Source of the DNA: Neoceratodus forsteri
Taxonomy: Eukaryota > Chordata > Ceratodontiformes > Ceratodontidae
DNA: 64,000 nt
Assembly (NCBI GenBank): GCA_016271365.2
Contig: CM057459.1
Span: forward strand, 819,451,001-819,515,000
Direction: 5' to 3'
Made by a program: the position numbers and the translations under genes. The notes below the pieces were generated by a model, which was given only the letters and a program-made list of their open reading frames with translations, searched no databases and was not told the origin of the DNA. Shown piece by piece: positions 31,992 through 44,701 of the stretch; position 1 is the stretch's first letter, and each line of letters opens with the position of its first letter.

Positions 31992-33800
31992 TATTTATTT
32001 AAGTTTTGCTGGCCGGGTAGGTGCATTAGACAAAGACATTGCCTATTTTCAGGCATGACCCAGCAGGGTTACACACAAAGTGAAACTCAAACATTAAAAT
32101 ACAGATTGATTTTCAAACAAAATACAGTGGTTCAGAGCCAACAAACATGTGACATGAAGAACTAGAAGAATATGTAATATACAAGCAGTACTAGGGGTAA
32201 AGAGAACAGCCAAAAATAAATGCCCAAATAAGCATAAGAATAACAGAATCAAATAAAAAGCATATGAGGTACACAAGCATTTATCACTGACTAGAAGAAG
32301 GTTTTAAACATCATTCTTGGGAATCTGGTGAGATTAGGTACATCTAAGTGCCCCTGGAAAGGAGTTTCAAAGCATGGGTGTAAACACTGAGAAAGCATGT
32401 TCTCCCATCGTTGTGGCACATTTAGGGATGTCGAGGAGTGATTTATCGAACAACCTCAGTGAGTAAGCCTGTGATGTGGGCTTGAATATGCTTGCAAGTG
32501 ACTCAAGTATACCTGCTCTAATAATCTTATCTACAGTACAGCCTGCAATAAACAGTCAGTATGAAGATGGGGAGATCCAGCCAAGGGTGGTGTATATGAC
32601 ACTGTGATGGGTATGCCTGGGCACCGACAGTGCAAATTGACAGATGCTGTTTTAGCAAGTGTTCCACTTACTTAACACGCCTTTTTTAGCCTCAAAGTAA
32701 GATATCAGCCAATAAGTGAGGCTGGGCCTAAGTACACCTTGGACAAGCCTATTATCAGCTGTTAGATTGTGTCTGATTTTATAAACAATGCCCAGTTTTA
32801 TGTTTACAGATTTGCATACAGTAGATACACGAAGGTTAAAGTCAAGGGAACATTCTAGAGTGATTCCTAGATACCAAAATGAGTTAACCACCTCAAGTAG
32901 TGAGCCTTCTGGTCCACTTATGGTTAGGGTGGAGGGACAGGCTCTGAATCAAGGTTCAGAGCCAAAGAACATTGTGAGTATTTTTTGGGGAGTTCAGAAG
33001 TTTGTTGTGTGAGACCCAGGACTGGATGATAGCAAAGTCCCTATTCAGCTTTCTATTGATGTCAGCTATATCTGCAGCACTAATGTATAGCACCATGCTG
33101 TCAGTGTATAGTAGGGAGGCACAGCAGCCAATCAATTTGGACAGATTATTTAGGAATAAGGAGAAAAGTAGGAGCCAAAGAATGGATCCCTGAGGAACAC
33201 CTACACTAATAGGGGATAGACCTGATTTTATTCTGTTTATTTCAACAAATTACAGCCTGCCTATGAGATAAGTTTTAAACCAAGTCAAGGTAGTAGGTGA
33301 GTAACCCAAGGAATTCAGTTTGCCAAGTAACTGAGCGTGATCAACCAGATCAAACACCTTGGTTAAGTCTATGAAAACTGCCCCAGTAAGCATTCCTTTG
33401 TCCATAGCCATATTTATATCACTGGTAACTTTTATGAGGGCAGTGGTTGTACTGTGTTTTCACCTGAAGCCATGCTGAGATGGTGTTAACAGGTTATGTT
33501 GCTGTAGGATATGTGAGACCTGGGAGGCCACTATTTTCTCAAGAAGTTTATCAAGCACAGGCAGAATAGCTATGGGTGTTATCCAGGCATCTGATAGCCC
33601 TTTTTTGTGTATGGGCAACACTCTAACAATCTTCCACAGCATCAAAACTTTCTCTGTGGCAAGAGACAAATCGAACAGCCTAATGACAGGCCCAGCTATA
33701 AGAGGAGAAACAGTTTTCAGGAACCTTGGCAATAGCCCATCCAAGCTTGCAGGTCTGACCAGCATTTTGGGATGGTCCTAAGCATAGTAAGTGAAACACC
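31992..33800 (-). mobile_element. LINE family A, 5'-truncated, minus strand
   Basis: The 3' end (TTTATTTAAGTTTTGCTGGC, GGGTAGGTGCATTAGAC, CCTATTTTCAGGCATGACCC on plus) is the family A tail. Upstream on the minus strand is a matching ORF2 3' region and RT. The 5' edge lies near 33,800, next to the L1/Tx1-type element that begins at about 33,870. Confidence 0.8.
32652..33765 (-). pseudogene. LINE family A reverse transcriptase, broken
   Basis: The minus strand encodes ASLDGLLPRFLKTVSPLIAG, RVLPIHKKG, ILPVLDKLLEKIVASQV and SQHGFR (33,765-33,460). A middle region readable only with frame changes follows, including FIDLTKVFDLVDHAQLL (about 33,320-33,380) and GVPQGSIL (about 33,190). It ends with FWYLGITLECSLDFNL (32,891-32,652). 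The layout and motifs parallel the better-preserved copy at 53,542-54,948. Confidence 0.75.
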
Positions 33801-34174
33801 CCATTTCTTGTGACAGGCCTTAGGTTAAAAAGGGGGCAGTCATAAAAAAAAATCTACTCACACTTTCAAATTTGACCCACTATTATTAAAAGACCTACAT
33901 TTTTCTAGACAGATTATATTGAATATTGAAATTTATGTTCAACATGACACAACTCAAGACACTTACTTTGCTTAGATCTGGGAATCTTTTAAAGCTTATA
34001 TTAGGGGGTGCATAACTACTTTTATCATAATACATAATAAAAATAAATGGAAAAAATGGACCAATCAGAACACCTAATTAATTACTCAGAAAAGCTTCAT
34101 ATGCAAACTAATGATTCAGCTACTCTACAGGAGATCTTAAGGTTGAAAGAGCAATATATAGTTTAACAGCAGAA

Positions 34175-35054
34175 GTGTCAAAGATGAAGTCACTTTATAC
34201 CAATATCCACTATTACACTCTAGGAGATAAGCCAGATAAGCTAATGGCTAAGCAAGTTAAATCACACCTGCAAAATAACCATATTATTAATATTAAAGAC
34301 TATAGTGGCCAAATTGTAACAACTCCCTCAGATATTAATTGGACCTTTTTTCTGCACTATCAAGACCTTTACACATTGAAAGGCACTGGCTTGCCAGATT
34401 CTACTATTACGTTTATCTCGGGCCTCAAATGTCCAACTTTGGATCCTAATAGGTATCTACATCTTGACTTAGACATCACCACAGATGAAATCATTGTGGC
34501 AATTAACAGCTTACCAACAGGCAAGACTCCAGGCCCAGATGGCCTTAATATGGACTTTTATAAAATGTTTTCATCGCTACTAGCTCCATATCTTAAATAA
34601 CTATTTGATTTCATATGTAGAACTAATCCCCTTACTCCTTCACTTAAAGAAGCTCATGTTAGATTATTTTGCAAAAAAGATAAGGACCCTCTTCTACTTA
34701 GCTCTTACCATCCAATCTCACTTATCAATACCGATTCTAAGATTCTTGCCAAGATTCTTGCCACCAGATTAGAGAAAATTTTGCCTGAAATTATACACCC
34801 CAATCAAACTGGCTTCATAAAAGGTCATTAACTTCTATTAACAGATGAACATTTAATATATTAGATAACTTTTAAAGAATCAGATGTTTCACTGCTTTTT
34901 CTGGATGCAGAAAAAACATCTGATCTTATTGAACGGTCATATCTCAAAATGATACTGCATAGATTTGGATTCAGACCTATCTTTAATAAATGGGTGGATA
35001 TTTTATACTCTGATCTGGTGGAAAGGGTCAAAACAAATCAAGACATCTCTCCCA
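34175..35054 (+). pseudogene. L1/Tx1-type ORF2, RT N-terminal half
   Basis: It contains LGDKPDKLMAKQVKSHLQ, INSLPTGKTPGPDGLNMDFY (34,175-34,600), then ISLINTDSKILAKILATRLE, NQTGFIKGH and LLFLDAEKTSDLIERSYLK, where the A-motif Asp is kept. An in-frame stop at 34,598-34,600 and others follow. It breaks off at QDISP, where the second L1 is inserted. Confidence 0.8.
35044..35054 (+). repeat. 11-bp target-site duplication, left copy
   Basis: CATCTCTCCCA, repeated exactly at 41,993-42,003; it brackets the inserted L1. Confidence 0.88.
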
Positions 35055-35319
35055 AAATATTTGGAAGTTACACATTTGTATTAAATTTCAAATGATATAT
35101 CTGTTCACAAGTGCAATTAAACAGTAGGTTTGAGTACATGAAAATCAGGAATCATCATAGCTTTATACAGATAGATAAGCAGAGAGATAGACAATTTAAA
35201 AGAGAAGCTTTCTTATCTTCTGAATGGAGGGAAAGTATCTACAGACAGATCATTTACAGTATAGGGTACATTCTCTATAAGGCAAACACCTTGTCCCCCT
35301 TAGTTGAAGGTCACCCAGG

Positions 35320-38300
35320 TTAAGTACAGGGAAGAGGGCTTAGAAGAGTGAGCCCTGTTTGAGTGACATATATGCCCCCTTCAGCTCTGGAGTCACAGGT
35401 CCCTGTGTCTCCCAGTCTGCTGAAAGTCTCAAATTGCACAGTATTTACCACCACCCCCTGCCTATCGTCAGGTATGCTCAGGTTAGATGTGCCAGGTCCT
35501 GAATTCCTCCATTGATTCTGAATCAGGACCCTGTCTGGATCTGGATAGGGAATATAGTTAAGCCAGCTAAGGAGGGTGGTGGTGGTGGTGGGGATGTTGT
35601 GACAATATTTGGAATCTAGAAAAAGCTGCCAGATTGATTCATACTTATCCATCGACCCACTGGTGAAGTGGGACAGCCTTTCATATGGAGCCACCTGCAT
35701 CAAATTTCCCATCAGCTCCCCTAAGATGGGACACTCATCAGAATGCCATCTCTGAAGCAATAGCCTTTTCACCACTGCTCCCACTACCGTTGTCCAGAAT
35801 GCCCCCAGGTTGAGCCTGATAGTTAACTCTGGGGTACAGCCTGGAAGAAGGAGTGGGGCATCAATCTGAAAGAGGGGGAATATTCTTTGGGCCATGTTAA
35901 TGACAGAGTTCCAAAATGGCTGTATGAAGGGACAGCTCCATAAAACATGGTGGATGTGAGTATCAGGGAGGCCACATCTCCAAAATTCATTGGTTAGGAG
36001 AAGATGCTGTTTGTGTAATTTGGTCAGTGTGTAGTACCATTGCAACAAGGTTTTGTGTATGATCAGATGAGACCTACTATCCCTGCAGGCCTGATATATC
36101 CTGGCTCAGCAGCTGGATCACTGTGTCTCAGAGATCTGTGCTCCCAGCTCATGTTCTCATTGTGATTTGGCTGACAAGGTGGGGTCATCCTGAATCTCTC
36201 TCAGTGCCTGATAAATAATATTTGCCTTGCCTCTATCAAACTAGTCTTGACAGTTAGGATTTGGGTGGGTTGTCGCAGGGCAGCAGACTCTTAATGTGCT
36301 ACCAGTTGTTTTATGCTATCCCTTAACTGGAGATACCTCTAGAAATGTTTAGCCACCAGTAAAAATTTCTCTTTAAGTGCTTGAAATGTGTCCACCATGG
36401 AGGTACCTGGGAAAGGAGATCTCGGACCTTATGAATCCCTTGGGCATCCAAGAGTTTCCAGTGAATAGGGTTTCCCCCCACCAGCACTGCTTGGTTGTTC
36501 CATAGTGGTATGTGCAACCATGGGGTGGGAGAGAGCTGGAGAAGTTTATGCACCTTTTGCCAGTATGTCAGGGGTATCATGATTGGGGGTGCTTCAGACC
36601 ATGGTAGTTTCCTGGGGGCATAGATCACCATAGCCAGGGAGGGGGATCCCACCATGTTGGCTTCAAGTACTACCCTGATCGGGGAGTTTGCACTCCTACA
36701 TGAAAACTATTTAGCCATCTGTGCAATAACAAATGCCATATGGTAGCCCTGAAACCAGGGGAAGCCCCATCGCACTCTACTCCAGTGCTGCCTTAATTTT
36801 TGTCTGCTGAATCGAGGGGGTTGTCCTTCCCACAGAAAGCCTCGTATCACTTGGTCTATTTTGTGGAACCATTTCTGAAGGATCGTCATAGGTGTGTGAG
36901 CAAGTAGGTACAAGAGTTTGGGGGCCAACATTAATTTAATAGAGTAAATCTTCCGTGCTAGGGAGAGTTGGAGTGGCTTCCAGTGGTCTAGATCATCCCT
37001 CATGCTGTCTAACAGGGTCTTGAAATTAGCATTGATCTGTTTTACTGGATCAGGGTGGATTACCACCCCCAAGTATTTAATGCCATCCAGAGCCCATTTT
37101 AGGCATAGATTCAAAGGTGCTTGAGAGGTGCAAGCTCGATTCATAGGCAGGATCTTGGTCTGATTAACTCTAAGGCTGGATACCTTAGAGAATCTGTCTA
37201 GGATGTTTAGGATCACCTCTAAAGTTTGTGGAATGTATTTCACTGTAATGAGCAAATCATCAGCATATAAGAAGGCTTTTTGCATGCTATTCCCCACCTG
37301 TATGCCTTGCATCCCTTTAGCTTCTCTGATGGCTATGACCAAAGGCTTGATTGCCATGACAATCAGCAGATGAGAGAGGGGGCAACCTTGCCTCATGCTC
37401 ATTTGTAACTGGAATGGGGACCAGACCATCCTGTTAGTAAGAACTGATGACATGGGGGACTTGTAAAGTAATTAGATCCAGCTCCTAAAGTAATTCCCCA
37501 CTCCCACTGTCTCTAATGTACACCTCAAGTAATTCCATTTGACACTGTCGAAGGCTTTTTTAAAGTCTATGGCAAGTGTCACCACAGAGATAGCGAGTTT
37601 CCAGGCAGTGTGCATTATGGAGGTCAGAGCCTAGTCTGCCTTTAGTGAACCCCGCCTGGGCCAGGTGAATCAGGCCAAGCAGGAGGGACTCTAGAAGGGA
37701 TGCCAAAATCTTTGCTAAGATCTTGGCAGCCACGTTGATGAGGGAAATCGGGTGGTAGCTAGCTGGGTTGAAAGTGTTTTTGCATTTCTTGGGGAGGATA
37801 GTGATCACTGCCTCTGACAATGATGGCGGTAGCTCTTCTCTTCCAACTGAGTCCGAGTAAGACTGGAGCAAATATTTTGCCACCTCCATTCTGGGAATTT
37901 GGTAGAAGTCAATCAGCAATCCATCTTTTCCTGGCGATTTTTTTGGGTTCATGTGGAGGATGGTCACGGCCACCTCTTCCGCCAAAAGTGGTTCTTCTAC
38001 CTTAGCTGCCAAACTGTTCGCCAGTCTTGGAATTTGGAGATGGTTCAGGAAGTCCTCTATATTCTCTTTGTTTGGGGGGGGTGGGGAGAGTATAGGGAGT
38101 CATAGAATTGTGCCATGACCAAATTAATATCTTTCTGTGCTGTAACTTGTTCCTCTGCACTATTCATCAGGGCTTGGATGCTTCTGACAGCTTGCCTATG
38201 CTTAAGGCGATACACCAGAAGTTTGCACAACTTTTTCCCTCCCTCCCAGTAGGAATGTTTAATTCTTCTGAGGTTGAACTTGGCTTGTCTGGTTAGGTGG

Positions 38301-39373
38301 GGGTTAAGGTTGACCCTGGCACTAGTGAGTTGTGCTATCAGAGACTCAGGTGAATTTCTATGTGCCAGTTTCTTATATTTATTTTCAAGATCAGCCAGAT
38401 GGAGTTCAAGCTCAGCTTGTTCAAACTTCCTTTTCTTCATCCTCACCAAGGTGTAGGCAGTTATGCGACCTCTTATGGTAACCTTTTTATGCCTGAGTCA
38501 GACACTTCACCGTTGTCATTTTTGATGCAGTATTCCCCAGATTCCCTGAAGACCCAGTTTCAAAATGGAGGGTATTTTAGTAGTAAGACATCGAGTCTCC
38601 ATGAGGAAGCTGGAGGTTCCTCCAGGCTCCACTCCAACCTAATTTCCAGCAGGGCGTGGTCAGAGAGCACTATCTGATAGGACTGTATCTAACTTGATCT
38701 TGTGATAGAGTGCACTGGGAGCGAGCCAAAGGTCAATTCTGCTCAAGGACCAATAAGAGCATGAGAAGCAGGTATAGTCCCGTACCCTGGGGGTTTTGTG
38801 TGCCACACATCTAAGAGGGAATGCTCCCTCATTAGGCCTCTTACCACTTTAACGGCTTGTCTGTGAGGTTCCAAACCCCCTCCACTCCTGTCTATCAAGG
38901 GATCCAATGAAAGGTTGAAATCCTCCCAATTATTACTTGACCCTGGTTACTGTTAAAGTCCAGAAGTAGCTGGTTGAACTGGTTGAAAAACTCTGAGACA
39001 TCACGATTCAGAGCATAAATGTTAAGCAGAGTCAAGAAGCCCTAGGGAATAACCTTTTTCACAATCACCCACCTCCCATCTTTGTATTTCTGAGACCTGC
39101 TGATCTTCCAGGTGAGGTTTTTGTGCCACAGAATAGATACCCCTCATTTATGCGATAGTGCAGAGCTGTGTACCTCACCCCAGACCCATCCTTGTTTTAG
39201 TTTTTTGCACTTCCCCTAGGGCAAGCTTGGTCTCTTGGAGGAAGGCTATTTGGGGTCTCAGTTTTTTGAGCAGAGATAGGACCTTCTTCCATTTAACTGG
39301 AGAATTGAGACCCCTTTCATTCCAGGAGACCATGCCAACCTCCACCAGGGATATGGCATCGATAACCAATTAA
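35320..39373 (-). pseudogene. L1/Tx1-type ORF2 (endonuclease, RT, zinc-knuckle C-terminus), broken
   Basis: Domains in order on the minus strand: APE-type endonuclease starting SWNERGLNSPVKWKKVL and FLQETKLAL (39,373-39,175), continuing in other frames to about 38,500; a linker (38,449-38,057) with YWEGGKKLCKLLVYRLK; RT fingers NPKKSPGKDGLLIDFYQ and YHPISLINVAAKILAKILA (38,012-37,560); RT palm RQGCPLSHLLIVMAI and FLYADDLLI (37,453-36,707), where YADD is intact; a thumb region; and a C-terminal CGLPDTHIHHVLWSC motif (36,048-35,320), a Cys/His knuckle typical of L1-type ORF2. It is broken into at least six open pieces. Confidence 0.85.
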
Positions 39374-40776
39374 CCAAATATATGTAGGCCATAGGTATAT
39401 GCACCTGTCCTCCCCTGTGGTATGCTAACCCTCCTGTGGAAGATATTGAGTCTCCCTTTTTCGGTAAAACATTACTGTCTAAAACGTACTCCTTCTTGAA
39501 TGCTCTAGAGAACTTTAACAATTGAATATGTATAATACAAAAACACACTGTAAACAACAGTAAATGTAAAAAATAAGAAAGAACAAAGAATGCAGACGGT
39601 GTATAATGGCACCTTTCCAACTTTTGTAAGACTGGCAAGCACCTTTTTTATAGGCTAACCAGTAGCCCAGACTCTGGTGCTGGTCGCCCACTGATTGTGT
39701 CTCGCCAGTCTTAACTAATAACCTTTGTGGGTGAGCTCTGAAATGAATAGGGGAGAGCAACAGCTCATCCCTCTAAGAAAACCAACAGTAAAAGTTTATC
39801 CCCAAACCCTAAAAGGAGTCGGTTGAGCCTATACCTTGCCACTGTGATATGACAAGTGTGGGGTGCTGGGGAGGGTGAGGGATTTAGGCAAATCAGATAT
39901 CTTGCGGAACAATAAGAGATCTTGGTGCCAGGCATGAGCCCCACATGCCATCCTCTATTACATGTTGCCTCCACAGTCTTAGGGCTGTTAGTGCTGGCAT
40001 CATGTGATTTTTTTTTCTGTTTATTTTTTTTGTCGTATGTTTTCCTTTTGCTGTTTTGGTGTTTAGTTGAGGACTCTAACAACACTGAGCCCCTCCCCCC
40101 CTTCAGTCAGACTTACCCTCGTGGGGATGCATTTGGGATTGGAGGTGGAACAAAGTGAGTGCCCAAGAATGAGAATTCGCACGAACAACCAAGGGAAAGT
40201 ATGCGGGGCCCCTTTAAGGCTGCTGCTCCGCATTGGGTGTTTAGCTGTACAATAAAATAGTGGTACCCATCAAGCATGCCTATACCAACCTCAAAAGAGG
40301 GTGGGAGTCTTTTAACCTTATTCTGCAGCCATTATAACTTGCTGCTTAAACCAGTGCCCCCCCCACACCCAGATACCTGTATGTGACCCTTAAAGATCAC
40401 CCATGGGAAAGAAAACCTGTTCTCAGTCCACCGTGGGAGCATAGCCATTAAGGAGTGGGTTCACATTTGGTAGATCAGAACCCTGCAGCCTCGTGGCATA
40501 GCACTGATGGTGCAGTGGCTGGACCCACATCTCACCCCTCTCCCAAATTAACTGTTGGAGTCAGGGAAATAACAGTCTCATCAGCCAGGATGAGGTCCCC
40601 AAGTAGGTGCTTGGGATCACTGCTGTAGCTCTGTCCCCAGGAGATGTCAGTGTCCTCAGGTCCTCCATGGGTAAGTTCATCAAGGGTCTAAATCTGTTTG
40701 AGCCAGGAGGTATATCCTGGATTTTGTCCGATTTTGCTGACCCCTGGCTCCTACTGTGGCTCCTGGAGTGGAGCCT

Positions 40777-41811
40777 TCATGATTTTTCTAAGTGGGTGCC
40801 CTCCAGTGTCTGGATCTTCTGATTCCTGTGGTTCCAATTAGACTTTGGAGAAACTGGGGCCTGGAGAGGTTTCGGTGGTGAGGGGTCCGATGGAGGTCTG
40901 TAAGGGGCCTGGTTACTCACTGCCTGTGCTGAGCAGTCCAAGCACTCAGTTTGGTGATCCTGATTGCCCAGTCGAAAGGTGTCACCAAATTTGCCCCAGT
41001 TTAGCTTAGGGGCATGTGAAGGGAGGAACACTTTTGCAGCCTCCAGGGTATCAAGAAATCTGGGGGAACCATTTTCAATGATCCTGAGGGCCGCAGGATA
41101 TCGCAGGGAGTATTCCACCCCCAACTCTGTGCAGGCTCTATGGGAGAAGATGAAGGCCCTCCAATGGGCTGAGAGCTCCTAAGAGAAATCAGTGAATACC
41201 TGGATCTTTTCTCCTCTTCATTATAGCACTCCCTTCGATCTGGCACTCGACAGGATAGCATCCCTGTCCCTAATGTGCAGGAACCAGGCAAGTATTGGTC
41301 TGGATATGCCCCCGGGAGGTGGTAGGAAGGCCAAGGATCTATGGGCGTAATAAATTTCCAAGCACCCTTGCTCCTGCCACCCCAGGAAAACAGGCAGTTC
41401 ATTTTGCAGAAAATGAATCATGTAGGGACCCTCAGCCCCCTCTGGGAACCTGACTAGCTGCAAGTTGTTTCTGCATCTGCAATTTTCAAGGGCCTCAATA
41501 GGGTTCCACATTTAAAGTAGGGCCTTGTCCTGATCACGGAGCCTAGCATCCATGCAGTTTATGGTTTCCTACTGATCTACAAGGCACTGCTTCATGACAC
41601 TGGTCTGTTGTGGGAGATCAATAATGTCAGAGGAGTTATTTTGTGCCTCTAGTTCAAGTGTGTCTGTTTTAGTAATCATTACCTTGAACATGTCTCTGAT
41701 TTCCTTTAGGACTGACTCCCCCTGCTGAGATGCTACCACTACCATGGCAGGGATTTTGAAAGGATTACAGGCTGCTTCTGCATTCTCCCTCCTAAGCATT
41801 CTATGTCCCAA
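40777..41811 (-). pseudogene. L1 ORF1 protein (coiled coil plus transposase_22-type domain), broken
   Basis: The RNA-binding ORF1 protein. The first part (41,811-41,569) ends in a short coiled-coil-like segment (FKVMITKTDTLELEAQNNSS). The RRM-like region follows with NCRCRNNLQLVRFPEGAEGP, LPVFLGW and CLEIYYAHRSLAF (41,511-41,221). The C-terminal domain contains RYPAALRIIENG and FLDTLEAAKVFLPS (41,124-40,777). Most pieces lie in one frame, separated by stops and one frameshift. It lies upstream of ORF2, as in L1. Confidence 0.78.
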
Positions 41812-41992
41812 GCCACCCAGGCTAGCAAGGTATGGAAGGATTCTGTTTGTACCTTGATTTATTTGCAGTATGATTCATTGTTTTTTTTTGATTAAAGGAT
41901 ATTGTGCAAGGCATTAATTATCGGATTTGTGACAGAGTGTAGAAAGCTTACAGTTTAAGCTGCCATCTTCTCCAGTTCAGGCCATGCCTCTC

Positions 41993-42003
41993 CATCTCTC
42001 CCA
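41993..42003 (+). repeat. 11-bp target-site duplication, right copy
   Basis: CATCTCTCCCA; exact match to 35,044-35,054. Confidence 0.88.
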
Positions 42004-43400
42004 TAATTAATGTTCAATGTAGCACCAGACAAGGCTGCCCGTTATCACCACTGATTTTCACCATAGCCATTGAACCACTGGCTATGATACTGAGAGTTTC
42101 TCAAGTTATACAAAGACCAGTACTTGCAGGCAGGGAACATCATGTTAGCCTGTATGATGACAATGCCCTCATTTATGTCACAAATCTTAACCACAGTTTC
42201 TTCCATATTCTGGCAATTTTTACCCAGTTTGGTGCAGCCTCAGGATATAAGGTCAACTGGAAAAAAAAATAAATAATAGAGATCAAAACCACTCATAACC
42301 ATTTACTCCTCCTTTAGACGTTTCAGTTAAAATGTAGCCATCACCAATAAATGGTTTAATAATGATATTTTGTATCCATCATTTAAAACTGAAAATCATA
42401 GAAGTCTGTTTGTTAATATTAAACAGATTATGTTTTTGGGCTAACTGAAAAAAACCTTAAAAACATCTCTTTCTGCAACAACACAGTTATTTACATCTGG
42501 AACACTATTTTTAAAAACTCCTCTAAACTGGGTATTTGCTCACCACATTCACCAATCTGTTTAAATTCAAACTTTATATCTTCCACTTCAGATGTTATTT
42601 TCAAAACTTGGTATTTTAAGGGACTTATAAAAATAAGTCAGTTCCTGCAATCTAACCATATACTGGAATTTAAATCATTAAAAACCTCATATGGTTTAAT
42701 TAACTCTGAGTTTTACTGTTAATTACATATCAGAAACTTCATAAATAATAATCTATATAAAGTCGACATCCCTCTTTTAGATCAATTAGAACATACTTTG
42801 GTCTCTTCTTCACAAATTTAAATTATCTCACTTGTTTATAAAACTTGAATGACCCATTTATGTAATAATTTAAATACATTAAAACTTAAATGGCAAGATA
42901 AAGTGAATCAATCAACTCCTTTAATATTATGGAAACAATCACAAATATTAAAGCATGGGGATTAAAGTCTACAAAGTTACAACAAATTCAATTTAATGTT
43001 TTTCACTCCACATTGCCTCAATATTATGAATCCCGAAAGCTTCAATCTATAACCCAGATATGCTGACTCAGTGGGTACACTGAAACATATGCTCATAAAC
43101 TGCCACATCTTTTCAACCTTGTGGCAGTCTATACTTAACATCCTATGTCGTGTAATTAACAAACCACCCTCCATAAATCTTTTCTGGATGCTACTATGAT
43201 ATGGGGGCCCCACTCAAAATATCTCATACAGTTCCCTTTGCTTGTTAAATATTGATATCATTACAGTTTTTAAACATATACTGTTTAATTGGAAAGACTC
43301 CAACTCCCCTATCTTTACAGTTTGGCTGAATTCAGTGACATCAGTTCATCATAGAGAATGGCTCCACTATCAAACTGTTAGACAAATGCACAAATTTTAA
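42004..43400 (+). pseudogene. L1/Tx1-type ORF2, RT C-terminal half
   Basis: It continues the element at 34,175-35,054: TRQGCPLSPLIFTIAIEPLA, VSLYDDNALIYV (the YADD position reads YDDN), TQFGAASGYKVNW (to about 42,272), then a heavily stopped region to about 43,400. The altered catalytic box shows this copy is dead. Confidence 0.75.
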
Positions 43401-44157
43401 GAAATTTGGGCCCCATTTTCTAACCTGCTAAAACTACCGGCAGGAATCTAAACAAAGTAATCAAATTTAGTAAAGACAGGGTTTCTTTTTTCACTTTTGT
43501 CAGTGGCTTTGTCCCGTTACTGCCCCTTTGCTCTCATAGCAGCAACTTACTTTTGCCTCTTACGAAAATGATATTTTTTTTGCAATATTGAACTCTTTGG
43601 TACTCCCATATTATACATTTGCTTTAATGTTACTTTACTTTCTTATCTATTATGTTTATTTGAACACCACATATAACTATGTTATGTTGACAGTGAACAT
43701 ATCTAGAGCAACACTCATAATGTTTTAATTTTAATGTAAATGCCTCTAAAAAACAAAAGATCATCCCTTGTGGGGGAGGTCTTTGAAACTGATGAAGGTG
43801 ACGACAGCCAGCATTGTCCCATGTTGATTATGTAAGGCCATGGTAAGGCAGAGGAAAAGAAGGACACACTTGGGCACAGGTGGCTAGAGAACCCAACTGA
43901 AAATTCATCATGCTGACCAGTGGGAGACTCTTCAGAAAGAGGTGGTGAGTAGTGGTGGGGAAGGTGGTGGTCCCTCCTCTGTGCCTGCAGAGGTGCTGCA
44001 CAGGTGGTGTCAGTGGCATGTGAGACAGGTGCAGTCGGCAACTCCCATTGAAGGGGCTGCACCAGATGTTCTGGCACCAGCAGTAGAAACCATCAGCAGC
44101 ACCCACAAGGACACCAGCCGCATTAGTTTAGTTTAGTTTATTGTTCTAGGAATTATT

Positions 44158-44188
44158 ACCTTTGAGCCAAAGGCTCTTTTACAAAGGT
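44158..44188 (-). other. LINE family B 3' stem-loop
   Basis: On the minus strand: ACCTTT-GTAAAA-GAGCC-TTT-GGCTC-AAAGGT. The stems are identical to the copy at 16,523-16,553; differences fall in the loop and bulge only. Confidence 0.62.
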
Positions 44189-44701
44189 TCCACGTCAAAT
44201 TAAGTACAAACAAAAAGTTACATATAGTGGCGCAACAAATTGCGTTGTGGTATTAGACAAAAAAAAACATAGACAGTCAAGTATCGAAAAATTTGTGCAA
44301 GAACAGGTAATACCAATGAACACTTTACATCAATAAAAAAAAAAATCAAGTGAGGAGAGGGAAGAATCAAGTTAGGGAAGTATATAGATAGAGTGGGTGA
44401 GATAAACGGTGAGAGGAGCAGACCATAGCAAGAGAAAGGATCCTCTTACAAGCCTTTGTCAAGTAAATGGACAGGGTGGAGAAATGAAATAGATAAGGAT
44501 TCAATCAAGGCAGTCACAGGAGTTGGAGGTGGCAAGGTGAAAGTATAGGCAAGATTTAAATGCACCTTGAGAGGTAGAGGAGGTAACAGAGGTGCTAAGG
44601 GCATTTAGCCAGTTGGGGGCACGATAGGCAAATGATCTTTGACCCAGGGTAGTCCGGCATCGGGGAACCTGAAGAGGCTGATTTTCTGATCTTCTGGTGA
44701 G

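Larger units (their letters stand above)
35055..41992 (-). mobile_element. Near full-length L1/Tx1-type LINE, minus strand
   Basis: About 6.9 kb. It has a 5' leader (41,992-41,812), ORF1 and a long ORF2, and ends next to an 11-bp target duplication. The presence of the leader and both ORFs suggests little or no 5' truncation, which is uncommon among the LINEs in this window. Both ORFs carry several stops and frameshifts. No clear poly(A) tail is seen at the 3' edge (35,055-35,070), so the exact 3' end is less certain than the 5' end. Confidence 0.82.
33870..43760 (+). mobile_element. L1/Tx1-type LINE, 5'-truncated, split by a second L1
   Basis: The left half (33,870-35,054) holds the end of the endonuclease-RT linker and the RT fingers. 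The right half (42,004-43,760) resumes at the RT box TRQGCPLSPLIFTIAIEPLA and runs to an A-rich tail near 43,740-43,760. The halves rejoin at QDISP/IINVQCSTRQGC once the insert and one CATCTCTCCCA are removed. Motifs and order are those of L1/Tx1-clade ORF2, different from the CR1/L2-like LINEs elsewhere in the window. Several stops are present. Confidence 0.82.
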
